The notes under the pieces: model-generated | Told to the model about the DNA's origin: nothing | The model's input: only the letters and a program-made list of their open reading frames with translations | Databases searched by the model: none | In this document: positions 32,729 through 42,224 of the stretch, in pieces | How the letters are laid out: each line of letters begins with the position of its first letter | How positions within the stretch are numbered: the first letter of the stretch is position 1 | Assembly: GCA_903908495.1 (NCBI GenBank) | Contig: CAIVSK010000014.1 | Location: forward strand, 27,315-91,314 | DNA length: 64,000 bases | Source: Akkermansiaceae bacterium | GTDB taxonomy: Bacteria > Verrucomicrobiota > Verrucomicrobiia > Verrucomicrobiales > Akkermansiaceae | Direction: 5' to 3' | Position numbers and translations under genes: made by a program

Positions 32729-32858
32729 GTATTCGCTTGGGTGCTGGCTAGCGCTGTTAGCCTCGGAGGCGGGGCCCAGGGAGAGCGTGGGCGTTGCGCA
32801 GGGGCGTGGAAAGCCGTTGATGACTGGCAGGAAAGCCTGTTCTTGTAAATGTAAATTC

Positions 32859-32888
32859 TGGCAATTCGCATGTATGAATTGGCAATTC
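32859..32888 (-). promoter_or_regulatory. Candidate operator: TGGCAATTC-N12-TGGCAATTC direct repeat, element 3
   Basis: Plus strand TGGCAATTCGCATGTATGAATTGGCAATTC, 131 bp upstream of the GH78 start at 32728. Confidence 0.75.
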
Positions 32889-32997
32889 CGGGCACAAGAA
32901 GACGCAAGATTGCAAGACCCATCGCGCAACGGACAGGTGAAGCCCACCAAAGCCCGTGAGAACTCCTGGCGGGTAAGTGCACCGCATCAAGCTCAAA

Positions 32998-35535
32998 TCA
33001 CGGCTTGCCCGGCGGGTCAAAGAACAGACCGCTCATGACGGCGTTGTCGCCGCGGATGTGATTGACCCGGACGCGCACGGATTGCCGGCAATTGTAGACG
33101 GCATAGGTGCCACCCGTGAAGTCCGAGAACACCCGGGTCGGAGCGATCAACTTGAGGGTGGTTAGATCAAACAGCTCGACCGATTGGCGGCGGCCCTTGC
33201 GGTCGAGGTCCACAAAGTAGAGTGCGAGTTGATACTCAGCGGGTTGTTTGAGAGCGACGTCCACAACCAGGCATTGTTGGCAGGCGGCTGGATTGCCGCA
33301 GTAGAGCACGCCGCCACTCCGCGCTGAACCGCTGCCGGGGCCTTCGGCCAATGCCCGCTCATCCGCCGGTGAGGTCCAGCCGCCGGTTTTGCCTTGGCGG
33401 TGGGTCACACTGGCGACGTAGCCCGGCAGTTGGATCCGGTCCTTGCCGGTGGCTTCGCCGAACAGATAACTGCCGGCACTGCCATATTTTCCTATCCAAT
33501 TTCCGCGGGTTGTGTGGTCTTCCCTGACAAAGGTGGCGGCGAAGTGCCAGGGCACATCGGTGAACTTCGGTGTCTCCCCGGTGGCCTCCACCGCGATTTG
33601 GTAGATGCCGGGTTGCACGTCGGTGAAAATCACAAAGTCCGGCGTCAGGCTCGCGCCGCCAATTCCCGCCACGGAATGGAAGGCACCATTTTCCCAGGCC
33701 GGCTTGCCATTGACTCGGATGCTCTTGATGGATTTTCCGACGCTGGGAATGCCGAGTCGCCCGACGCAGCCCGCCGGGGCGACCAGGCTGGCTTGGCCGG
33801 TGGTGACATCGAAGCTGGCGCGGATAATGCCCATGGGCGTGGGAACGGCGCCGGACACCGCCGTGAGAGTGCGTCCCAGGTGGGGAAAAACCTCGTAGGT
33901 TGCGAAACCGGGAGTGACGGGTTTGATGCCGAGGGTTTCTTCGGTCAGCCATTTGGTGATGCCCGCACCCCACGGATGACACAGGCTGGTGTAGCCCGAC
34001 TGGCAGTTGGGAACTGCGCCATTGGGTTCCAACACATGCGACCAGGCCGGCCAGAATGTTTCAAAAAAGCAGGTGCCGCCATATTCCAACTGGCCGCCCC
34101 AATGGTCGCGGATGGAGGCCAGTGCCTCATCGTAACGGTTCATGCGGGCCATCGCCTGAATGACGAAATACTGGTTGAAGGAGGAAAACGAACAACGGGT
34201 GGCGCGCTCGCTGAACTCGCGGGCGAAGAGCTGCGCCTGCTCCGGCAGCGTGGTGACACCGGCATTGATGGCATCGGCGGCCGCATGCAGACCAAAGCGC
34301 TCCAGCCAGTGGCCATCCTTCCGCAGTTCCGCGCCGCGCTGGACGGCGATTTTCTGGTAGGTTGTGCCCACCTCGGTTTCGCCGATAGATGTCATCCCCT
34401 GGGCAAATTCGCCGCAGGCACGGATGAAGAGCATGCGGTAGGCGTCCTTGGTTTCGGTTATGTTGTTAGGGTCTTCAAACCCCGCGCCCAGCCGCTCGTC
34501 CCAGCCGTAAAACGAGATGCCCGGGTTGGCGTAGATCTGGCCGGCGTGCTCGAGCTTGGCCTTCGCGTTGGCGGCGTGTTGTCGCAGAGTGTCACCGTCA
34601 CCACTGTATCGGTAGTAGTCCATCAAACTCAGAATCCAATATAGCGAATAGCTTTCAATCCCGTTGTCGCCAGTGGCGGTGCGATCCAAATTGGCTTTCA
34701 CAAAGTCGCGATTGCCGAAGGCCACCAGCGCCGCCGCCTGCGCCGGGTGCGCGTCGCCGGTCCAGGAATGGCGGTCGCCGCGGTCCATGAGAATCGCGCC
34801 GAAATAGTCCTGCAGCAGATTCAACTTCACGGTGTAAGCGCCAGTATACCAGATGCGGGTGAGCAGCGGATCGCTGCAGGCAAACGAGCCCGCGTAATTC
34901 GCCGGTTTGACCTGGCAAACCAGCCGCACCGCCGTGATGTGCCACGGCTTGTCGAAAGTGCGGACGTGAATCCAGCCGAAGCGTGCCCCTTCATACAGGC
35001 TCTGGTTCAGTTCTAGCCGATATGTCCGGCCATGATTTACCGGCACCTTGGTTTTCACCGCGTTCTCTGGTCCGGCATTCACCACGGCGGATTCGTTGTA
35101 CTCGCTGATGCTCATGTCCACGGCACCGGAGAAATCCGGACTATCAAATTCCAGCCAGGCGGCGCTCTCCACCCCAAAGTCAAATCGCATGGTCCCGGTG
35201 CCATTGACCACTACCTGACAATGCCCGCCGGTGGCGGATTCGAGATTTTTGACGCTATCCGGTCGGTCAGTGGATGCGGCCACCGGCCCGAGAAGATAGG
35301 TTTGCAAGCCATCCGACGCCTGCGGGTGGGTCCAGATGAAATTCACGAGCGGGTCGGGCGATGCCGGATTGGCCACCTGGGCGCTTTCGTGGGCTTGCAG
35401 TGCCGGATAGGGTTCGGTGATCGGAGAAATTCCCGGGAGAATGCGCGGGCCGGCGGCCTGCATGCCCGCGCTGGGCCATACCAGCAGGCTGACGGCCAAG
35501 GCCCCTGACATGATCGACGACTTGGAATGTGGCAT
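32998..35535 (-). CDS. GH78-like (six-hairpin) glycosidase, paralogue of 25477-28050
   Basis: Same architecture: SPITEPYPALQ...; DRGDRHSWTGDAHPAQAAALVAFGNRDFVKANLDRT; SLCHPWGAGITKWLTEETLGIKP; shared C-terminal domain. Confidence 0.83.
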   Translation of the reverse strand: MPHSKSSIMSGALAVSLLVWPSAGMQAAGPRILPGISPITEPYPALQAHESAQVANPASPDPLVNFIWTHPQASDGLQTYLLGPVAASTDRPDSVKNLESATGGHCQVVVNGTGTMRFDFGVESAAWLEFDSPDFSGAVDMSISEYNESAVVNAGPENAVKTKVPVNHGRTYRLELNQSLYEGARFGWIHVRTFDKPWHITAVRLVCQVKPANYAGSFACSDPLLTRIWYTGAYTVKLNLLQDYFGAILMDRGDRHSWTGDAHPAQAAALVAFGNRDFVKANLDRTATGDNGIESYSLYWILSLMDYYRYSGDGDTLRQHAANAKAKLEHAGQIYANPGISFYGWDERLGAGFEDPNNITETKDAYRMLFIRACGEFAQGMTSIGETEVGTTYQKIAVQRGAELRKDGHWLERFGLHAAADAINAGVTTLPEQAQLFAREFSERATRCSFSSFNQYFVIQAMARMNRYDEALASIRDHWGGQLEYGGTCFFETFWPAWSHVLEPNGAVPNCQSGYTSLCHPWGAGITKWLTEETLGIKPVTPGFATYEVFPHLGRTLTAVSGAVPTPMGIIRASFDVTTGQASLVAPAGCVGRLGIPSVGKSIKSIRVNGKPAWENGAFHSVAGIGGASLTPDFVIFTDVQPGIYQIAVEATGETPKFTDVPWHFAATFVREDHTTRGNWIGKYGSAGSYLFGEATGKDRIQLPGYVASVTHRQGKTGGWTSPADERALAEGPGSGSARSGGVLYCGNPAACQQCLVVDVALKQPAEYQLALYFVDLDRKGRRQSVELFDLTTLKLIAPTRVFSDFTGGTYAVYNCRQSVRVRVNHIRGDNAVMSGLFFDPPGKP

Positions 35536-35665
35536 TGCGGCGGGATGGTGGCCAATTCAGCGCCAAATTGCAAAAGGCAATGCGGAAATTCTCAGGGAAC
35601 CGGGCAGGGTGGAAGTTAGGATTCCCGGCAAGTTCAGCGATGTGCGAATTTCTAACTCCTGCCCG

Positions 35666-36313
35666 CTATTTTTTGTGTTCCCGCCGCAGGCGCAGGGCCT
35701 CGCGTGCCTTGGCGACGTTTTCCGGTGGAAACGCGGAGCTGAACATCTCTTTGGGCAGCGAGCGAGCGGCCACCGTCGCGGACGTCTCAACCAGAACGAT
35801 CACGACATCAAAATCCTCCAGTTTGGAGAAATCCTCGATCACGGAATCCGTTTCCAGCAATTGCGCGACGAGCGCCTGTTGGGCATCGGCGATGTGCTGC
35901 GCGGCCTCCTGCCTGAGGGCCACGGCCTTGGCCAACGATTCCTTTGAGGCCACCTCATTGATCCGGCCCAGGATATTCGGCTTCATCCAATCCTCTGAAA
36001 TGCGCTCCTTGCGCCGCGCCTCGATCGCGGCCTGCTTGCCCGCCTTCACGGCCTCCGTCAATTGGTATTCGGCACTGAACAGGTTCTTGATGAGCACCGC
36101 CAACCGCTCGCTCTGGGCCTTGGCGGCACCGCTTTGGGTGGTTGCGAGTTTTGTTAGGTTGGTGACCGTCCATTTGGCATTGGCCAGATCCGGGTTTTGA
36201 AGTGGCCCGAGCGCTACCGGCAAACCGGCGGCGAGGACGCTGGTGAGGCACGCCAGCGCGCACCAGGCACTGGTTCCCAAGCACCCTCGCGGATTGCAGA
36301 TTGTCCTTGTCAC
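35666..36313 (-). CDS. Hypothetical secreted protein
   Basis: N-terminal hydrophobic signal; Ala/Lys/Glu-rich helical body; no family recognised. Confidence 0.55.
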   Translation of the reverse strand: MTRTICNPRGCLGTSAWCALACLTSVLAAGLPVALGPLQNPDLANAKWTVTNLTKLATTQSGAAKAQSERLAVLIKNLFSAEYQLTEAVKAGKQAAIEARRKERISEDWMKPNILGRINEVASKESLAKAVALRQEAAQHIADAQQALVAQLLETDSVIEDFSKLEDFDVVIVLVETSATVAARSLPKEMFSSAFPPENVAKAREALRLRREHKK

Positions 36314-36343
36314 GGCTCCCCTTGATGCAAAAAATCAGGGCAC

Positions 36344-36700
36344 TCAGTCAACCACAAAAATCCGGTCCTCGGTGCGCCGGGCGCGGGCGCTGCCAACCGC
36401 GGAATAGATCCGCGCCAGAGCGATGAGGCGGGCCAGGCCGGTGGTGAGGCCCAGCAGTCCGGAGTCGGAAAACCCGTCAATGGCGTGCCGGTAGGTTTCC
36501 TCGAAGGCATCGCGCATCACCGGCTGTTTCGGGACTTCGAGCAGCGGGCGATCCTCTCTGAGTGCCAGCGCCTTCACAAAATCGTCAACCCGTTCCCCTG
36601 CGAAGTGAAGCCAGAAAATGCTCCATGGATCGGCAGCGTCGGCGGGGTAGGCATGGCACTTGCCACGATTCAAGGCGAATCCTAGGGATGTCCATCTTTT
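36344..36700 (-). pseudogene. AraC-family regulator remnant (part of sensor domain; HTH absent)
   Basis: Frame reads GFALNRGKCHAYPADAADPWSIFWLHFAGERVDDFV..., matching the AraC-family sensor motif (H.Y.AD..DPWsiyWvHFsG). In-frame TAA just upstream; stop before any HTH. Confidence 0.7.
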
Positions 36701-36920
36701 TTAGAGAATCATCCATTGTGGCAGGGCGGGCGTTGGTGTATCCCTGTGGTACGGAAGTGCGTCCTGCGTCCGGAAACCTGACGCCTGCCGTGGAAACCTT
36801 GATTCATCCATCTGAACTTCACGAAGATAGCCATTCGTCCGCTCCAGACAATGGCGCAGGTGGGGATCAGCGCTTCGAAATAGCCCACTCCGCTCTGCCA
36901 ATCACTTTGCCCAAGCCGCC

Positions 36921-37493
36921 ATGTCTGTTATCGCCAAACTCGAACCGCTGGTCCCATGGTCAAATCGGATTTCCGGCGGCGGCTTTGTCTATCAGGATCG
37001 ATTTCATCCCCTGGCAGCAAATTGGCCACCGCAAAAGCATCCACTTCACGGCAATGGTTTCCAAGTCCCGTGGCAGGTCGTGCAATGCTCAGGCAACACC
37101 ATCACCTTGGGATTGCGCGACGCGGCAGTCGGCCCTTTCCGTTACGCGGAATCAGTTTGCTATGAGATTCGCGACTGCTCATTGGAAACGTCGCTGACCG
37201 TGGAAAATCAGGCGGACGCGGTCCTTCCCTACGGCATGGGGTTCCACCCGTGGTTCCCGGGCCACCCGGGGACCCGCTTGCGGGCACCCGCCACCAGCGT
37301 CTGGCATGAAAACGCGGACCACCTGCCGACGCATGAACAGCCGCTTGCCGCAGTGCCGGAATGGGATTTCAGCGACCCAGAGTCGCGAAAGGATACCGGC
37401 ACGGCTGTGGTGCGTGTGGTGCCCCCTATTTTTCCACCTCCGGCCCGGCCACCGGCGTTCTCAAGGGCCGTCACTAAACCAGTAAATTCCTAA
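36921..37493 (+). pseudogene. Aldose 1-epimerase-like fragment (N- and C-terminally truncated)
   Basis: PLVPWSNRISGGGFVYQDRFHPLAAN...KHPLHGNGFQVPWQV...PYGMGFHPWFPG are GalM-type motifs; first strand region and the C-terminal third are missing. Confidence 0.7.
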
Positions 37494-37499
37494 CAATCC

Positions 37500-40400
37500 A
37501 TGAAACGTAGTTTGAGTCTGATGTTAAGTGCTTGTGTTCTCACCGGCGTGTTGAACGCGGCGGAGTCCCCGGCGCTGAAGGGGCAGCGTTTTTTCACACC
37601 CAACACGGTGATCCGCGAGAACCAGATCGAATCGGCGCGGAATCCCAAGGTCGGCCACGATGGGGCCGGGATCCACCCGCCGGATGCGATGGCTGCGTTT
37701 CACGACCCGGCAACGAATGGGTCCGACAACACTTCTCTGGCCGGCGAATGGAAACTCCGGCTCGATGAGAAGCGCTCCGGCAGTCTGGACCATTGGTTCG
37801 CCGCGCCGCTCGCCGGTAGCGGAAAAATCAACTTGCCCGGCACGCTGGATGACGCCGGCCTGGGGCTGGAGAACACCAAGCCTGCCACTCTGGAAGGGCC
37901 GTATCGCTTGCATGACTATGCCGGTCCCGCATGGTATCAACGCGACATCGAGATTCCCGCCGCATGGCAAGGAAAGCGCGTGAGCTTGCTGCTGGAACGC
38001 TGCCGGTGGGTCACCAGCGTCTGGTTCGACGAGCAGCCACTGGGCTCGCAGGACAGCCTGATCGCACCCCATGTTTATGATCTCGGCTGCGGCCGCGCTC
38101 CCGGCAAACACCGACTGACCATTTGCGTGGACAACACGGTCAAACTCGACATGGGCCGCTTCGTCTCCGCGTTGTTCGGCGGCACCTGGGGCAACATGAA
38201 TGGCATCATCGGCCGCATCGAATTGCATGCCACCCCGCCGGTTTGGTTGGACGTGGTGCAGGTCTATCCGGATGTCGACAAGATGCAGGCGCGCGTGGCG
38301 GTGAAAATCGGCAATGCCAGCGGCCGGGCCGGGCACGGGGTGTTGCGCGTGGGCAACCAGCAGGTCGATGCGGCGTGGGATGAAAAGGGCGGCCGCGCCG
38401 AAGTGAATGTGGACATGCGCGGAGCGAAGTTGTGGGATGAATTTTCACCCTTCCTGAGCGAGTTGAAGATACAACTCGGCGACGACCGTTGCACGGTGCG
38501 GTTTGGCATGCGCCAATTTGCGGCGCGCGGCAGCCAGTTCACCTTGAACGGCCGGCCGCTGTTTTTGCGCGGCACCCTGGAGTGCTCGGTGTTCCCTCTA
38601 ACCGGCTACCCGCCGACCGATCCGGCGGCCTGGCAGCGGATCTATCGGATCATGAAATCCTATGGCCTCAATCACATCCGGTTCCACTCGTGGTGCCCGC
38701 CCGAGGCGGCATTTGTGGCAGCCGACCTCGAAGGCATCCTGATTCAGGCGGAAGGCCCGATGGCCAATGTCAATGCCGGGGCCGACCCGCAACGCGACGC
38801 TTTCATCGAGGCCGAGTTGCAGCGCATCGTGGACACCTACGGCAATCATCCGTCGTTTTGCACCATGACCCTGGGCAACGAATACGGCGGCAATAACGCG
38901 CTTCTAACCCGTTGGGTGGAGATGTTGATTCAGCGCGATGCCCGCCACCTCTATTCATCGGCGTCCTGTGCGCCGACCACCGCCAACCGCCAGTGGACGG
39001 AGCTGATGGACGGCCGCGGCATCGGCGGCCCTGCCACGCAGCGCGATCTGCGCGGCGTGGTGGCCAGCGACGCCCGGCCGATCATCGGCCACGAGATCGG
39101 CCAATGGATGTATTTCCCGGATTTCAACGAGATCAAGAAATACACCGGCGTGATGGCGGTGAAGAATTTTGAAATCATCCGCGAGGATATGCGCAACAAA
39201 CATCTGCTCGACCAGGCCCCGCAATTCGTATCCGCCAGCGGTCACTTCGCCACTCTTCTCTACAAGGAGGAAATCGAGGTCCTGTTGCGTACCCCGGGCT
39301 ATGCCGGGTTCTCATTGTTGGATCTCCACGACTATCCGACCCAAGGCACCGCGTTGGTCGGCCCGCTCGACCCGTTCTGGGATTCCAAGGGCTTCATCAC
39401 GCCGGCAGCCTATCGGCGGTTTTGTGCGCCGAGCGTGCCGTTGCTGCGCCTGCCCAAACGCTGCTACACCACCGACGAACCGTTGGTAGCGACGGCGGAC
39501 CTCGCGCATTACGGTGCCGCCGACCTGCCCAACGCGCAGTTGCTGTGGTCGGTCAAAGACCCGCAGGGGCGCGAGGTGGCGGCGGGCAAACTGGCCGCGG
39601 TGAACGCCCCGACCGGCAAGCTAACCGAACTCGGGAGGCTCAGCGCGTCGCTGGCCGGGGTGGATGCGCCCGCCAAGCTCACGGTCACGCTGTCGCTGCC
39701 CGGCACGGAGATTGCCAACGACTGGGAGATCTGGGTCTATCCGCCAAGGCCCGCGAGCGAGCCAGCGGCCAATGTGAGAGTCAGCGAGAATTGGGATGAG
39801 GCGAAAGCCGCGCTGGCGGCAGGCGAGAAGGTGGTGTTGTTTCCGCGTGCGGCCAACCCGGCGCAATCCATGGCCGGGGCGTTTCTGCCGGTGTTTTGGA
39901 GTCCGGTCTGGTTTCCGAGTCAGAAGCCTAACACGATGGGCCTGCTCTGTGATCCGCAGCACCCGTTGTTCGCGCAGTTTCCCACCGAAGCCCACAGCAA
40001 CTGGCAATGGTATGAGCTGATGCAGAAATGCCAGCTCTTCATCCTCGACGATACCCCGCCGGAGTACCGTCCGCTGGTCCAGGTGATCGATAATTTCGCC
40101 CGCAACCACAAACTCGGAATCACCTTCGAGGGCCGCGTGGGCAACGGCCAATTGCTGGTCTGCGGCTTCAAACTCACCGACCTCAAGAGCAATCCGGCCG
40201 CCCGCCAATGGCTGGCCAGTCTCTATCACTATGCCGGTTCGGCCGATTTCAAACCTGCCACCCCACTCACCACGGATTTTCTGGACGGGTTGTTCGTGTC
40301 GCAGATGACCAACAAGTTACAGGCGCTCGGTGCCAAGATCCACGCTGACAGCGAGGCACCCGGATATGGCGCGGAGCTGGCGATCGACGGCGACCCTAAC

Positions 40401-40754
40401 AGCATGTGGCACAGCCCCTGGAACGAGCCTGCGGCAGCGTTTCCGCATGAATTGGTCATCGAGTTGCCCAAGCCGGTGAAACTGGCGGGCATCAAATGCC
40501 TGCCGCGGCAGGATAACAACCCGAACGGCTGGATCAAGGGTTACGCAGTGTGCACCAGCGCCGATGGCCGGACCTGGGAGGCCCCCGTCGCCCACGGTGA
40601 GTTCGGCCACAACGCCAACTGGCAGTTGGTGAAATTTGCCAACCCCGTCACCACCCGATTTATCAAACTGGTGGCCCTCGGCGGCTTCGACGCGTCCAAG
40701 CCGTATGCCTCGCTGGCTGAATTCACTGTGATGCCTGCGGAAACTACCCCTTGA
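37500..40754 (+). CDS. GH2-family glycoside hydrolase with C-terminal F5/8-type (discoidin) domain
   Basis: SLAGEWKLRLDE...GPAWYQRDIEIPAAWQGKRVSLLLERCRWVTSVWFDEQPLGSQDSLIAPHVYDL; C-term AELAIDGDPNSMWHSPW...LVIELPKPVKLAGIKCLPRQD. Confidence 0.9.
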   Translation: MKRSLSLMLSACVLTGVLNAAESPALKGQRFFTPNTVIRENQIESARNPKVGHDGAGIHPPDAMAAFHDPATNGSDNTSLAGEWKLRLDEKRSGSLDHWFAAPLAGSGKINLPGTLDDAGLGLENTKPATLEGPYRLHDYAGPAWYQRDIEIPAAWQGKRVSLLLERCRWVTSVWFDEQPLGSQDSLIAPHVYDLGCGRAPGKHRLTICVDNTVKLDMGRFVSALFGGTWGNMNGIIGRIELHATPPVWLDVVQVYPDVDKMQARVAVKIGNASGRAGHGVLRVGNQQVDAAWDEKGGRAEVNVDMRGAKLWDEFSPFLSELKIQLGDDRCTVRFGMRQFAARGSQFTLNGRPLFLRGTLECSVFPLTGYPPTDPAAWQRIYRIMKSYGLNHIRFHSWCPPEAAFVAADLEGILIQAEGPMANVNAGADPQRDAFIEAELQRIVDTYGNHPSFCTMTLGNEYGGNNALLTRWVEMLIQRDARHLYSSASCAPTTANRQWTELMDGRGIGGPATQRDLRGVVASDARPIIGHEIGQWMYFPDFNEIKKYTGVMAVKNFEIIREDMRNKHLLDQAPQFVSASGHFATLLYKEEIEVLLRTPGYAGFSLLDLHDYPTQGTALVGPLDPFWDSKGFITPAAYRRFCAPSVPLLRLPKRCYTTDEPLVATADLAHYGAADLPNAQLLWSVKDPQGREVAAGKLAAVNAPTGKLTELGRLSASLAGVDAPAKLTVTLSLPGTEIANDWEIWVYPPRPASEPAANVRVSENWDEAKAALAAGEKVVLFPRAANPAQSMAGAFLPVFWSPVWFPSQKPNTMGLLCDPQHPLFAQFPTEAHSNWQWYELMQKCQLFILDDTPPEYRPLVQVIDNFARNHKLGITFEGRVGNGQLLVCGFKLTDLKSNPAARQWLASLYHYAGSADFKPATPLTTDFLDGLFVSQMTNKLQALGAKIHADSEAPGYGAELAIDGDPNSMWHSPWNEPAAAFPHELVIELPKPVKLAGIKCLPRQDNNPNGWIKGYAVCTSADGRTWEAPVAHGEFGHNANWQLVKFANPVTTRFIKLVALGGFDASKPYASLAEFTVMPAETTP

Positions 40755-41865
40755 TATAGGCACCGCAGGATTCGCGGACCACCAGGCTCGGGGTCAGGCT
40801 GATGCTGCGCGGCGGAAATGATGGATCGACCAGGCGGTCGAGCATCGCGCGAAATGCCGAGATGGCGATCTCCTGGCAGGGTTGGCGCACCGTCGTGAGG
40901 GGCGGTGTCACTAAACTGGCAAAGCCGGCGTCGTCAAAGCCCACCACCCGCACGTCGCCCGGCACTGTGATTCCCAGTTTTCCCAAACTCTGGATCAGCA
41001 CGGCGGCCGTATGGTCGTTGGCACAGGCAATCACGTCAGGCCGCGCGGCCATGATCTTGTGCGCGAAAACCGGGTCGGCAACGTCGCCACGCTCAGTTCC
41101 CAGCGTGCATGCAGCGCCGCCGGAGCGGCGGAGAGCCTCCCACAAACCTGAGTAGCGGGCATCCACCGTGGAGGCCGACCACGGTCGCGCCACGTAGGTG
41201 AACTTCCGGCAGCCGAGCTTGAGCAGGTGTCGACCTAACATATATCCGCCGCCGGTGTTGTCGACGCCTACCAGATCGAACTCGCTGCGTTCCGGAAACG
41301 GGGTGATGTCGCGATCGACGAGCACCACCGGGATGCCGGCGTCGCGCAAGCGCTTGATCATCCTGCCGTTGGCCTCGATCCCACCCTCCACCAGTTCATA
41401 GGGCGCAAAGAACACTCCATCGATGTGCTTTTCGATGAACTGCTGGCACAATTCCTCGCCATGTTCCAAGCGGGTATCGGCATCGAGCTTCGGCTGGGTC
41501 GACCCGCCCCAGACCAGACCGTATTCATGGTGGCGGGCCAGGCTGGCCAGATGGCCTGCGATGAGTTGGAACACCTCGGTGTGGCCGAAGTCCGGGATCA
41601 ACAAGGCCAGCATCCGGGTGGCTACCATACCGCCCAGCTGCCCTGGCGGCCGTGCATAGGTGCCCGATCCCGCCCGCCGCGTGATTAATCCCTCCTCGCG
41701 CAGGGTGCGCAGCGCCTGGGCGACGGTCGGACGCGATACCCCGAAGCGTCGGACCAGTTTGGCCTCGCTGGGCAGGCGCCCTTCCGCGCCGTACCGGCCA
41801 TCGGCGATTTCCTTGCGCAACTCGGCGGCGAGCTTGGTGTGTTTGGCGGATACGGATAGGGCCAT
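40744..41865 (-). CDS. GntR-HTH / LacI-type sensor transcriptional regulator
   Basis: LAAELRKEIADGRYGAEGRLPSEAKLVRRFGVSRPTVAQALRTLREEGLITRRAGSGTY, then a periplasmic-binding-protein-like sensor ...VRVVGFDDAGFASLVTPPLTTVRQP. Confidence 0.93.
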   Translation of the reverse strand: MALSVSAKHTKLAAELRKEIADGRYGAEGRLPSEAKLVRRFGVSRPTVAQALRTLREEGLITRRAGSGTYARPPGQLGGMVATRMLALLIPDFGHTEVFQLIAGHLASLARHHEYGLVWGGSTQPKLDADTRLEHGEELCQQFIEKHIDGVFFAPYELVEGGIEANGRMIKRLRDAGIPVVLVDRDITPFPERSEFDLVGVDNTGGGYMLGRHLLKLGCRKFTYVARPWSASTVDARYSGLWEALRRSGGAACTLGTERGDVADPVFAHKIMAARPDVIACANDHTAAVLIQSLGKLGITVPGDVRVVGFDDAGFASLVTPPLTTVRQPCQEIAISAFRAMLDRLVDPSFPPRSISLTPSLVVRESCGAYIKG

Positions 41866-42224
41866 GGGGAGGCTGTCATGACAGGAATCAGGCCGGGCCG
41901 CCAGCTAGTAATCGCTATTGTAACATCTTCGGCTGCTTTTTCGCATGCCACACCCCATTTGCCGATTTTGGCAGGGGATCGATCAACCATGCGTTCGGGC
42001 ATGGCGCGGCGTGTGAGCACCGCAGGGCACATGGCTCGCCTGCGGCATTTTCAGTCATGCGTGCTTTCAAAGCAGTCAAGACAGGAACTTTGCCGATTTT
42101 CTCATCCCCGCTTGCCGTCACGGCTAGAGCCAGCATGAATCCAGCGGCGCAACGTGGCCGTCGTTAGCCAAGGTGCTGCGCTTCAGCATCCGATTCGACG
42201 ATCACCGATAGCCGCGGCAGCCAG

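Noticed and set aside
18845-32950. Apparent conserved peptide NCQxxHxNCQxxH in three unrelated ORF extensions (18845-19306, 25477-28389, 29189-32950)
   Set aside because: It is the translation of the 21-bp-period DNA repeat (multiple of 3 keeps frame) lying upstream of the likely start codons; treated as a regulatory DNA element, not a peptide motif.
35550-35590. Possible fourth operator (GGCCAATTC...AAGGCAATGC) upstream of the 32998-35535 gene
   Set aside because: Neither half matches TGGCAATTC exactly and the spacing is about 25, not 21 bp.
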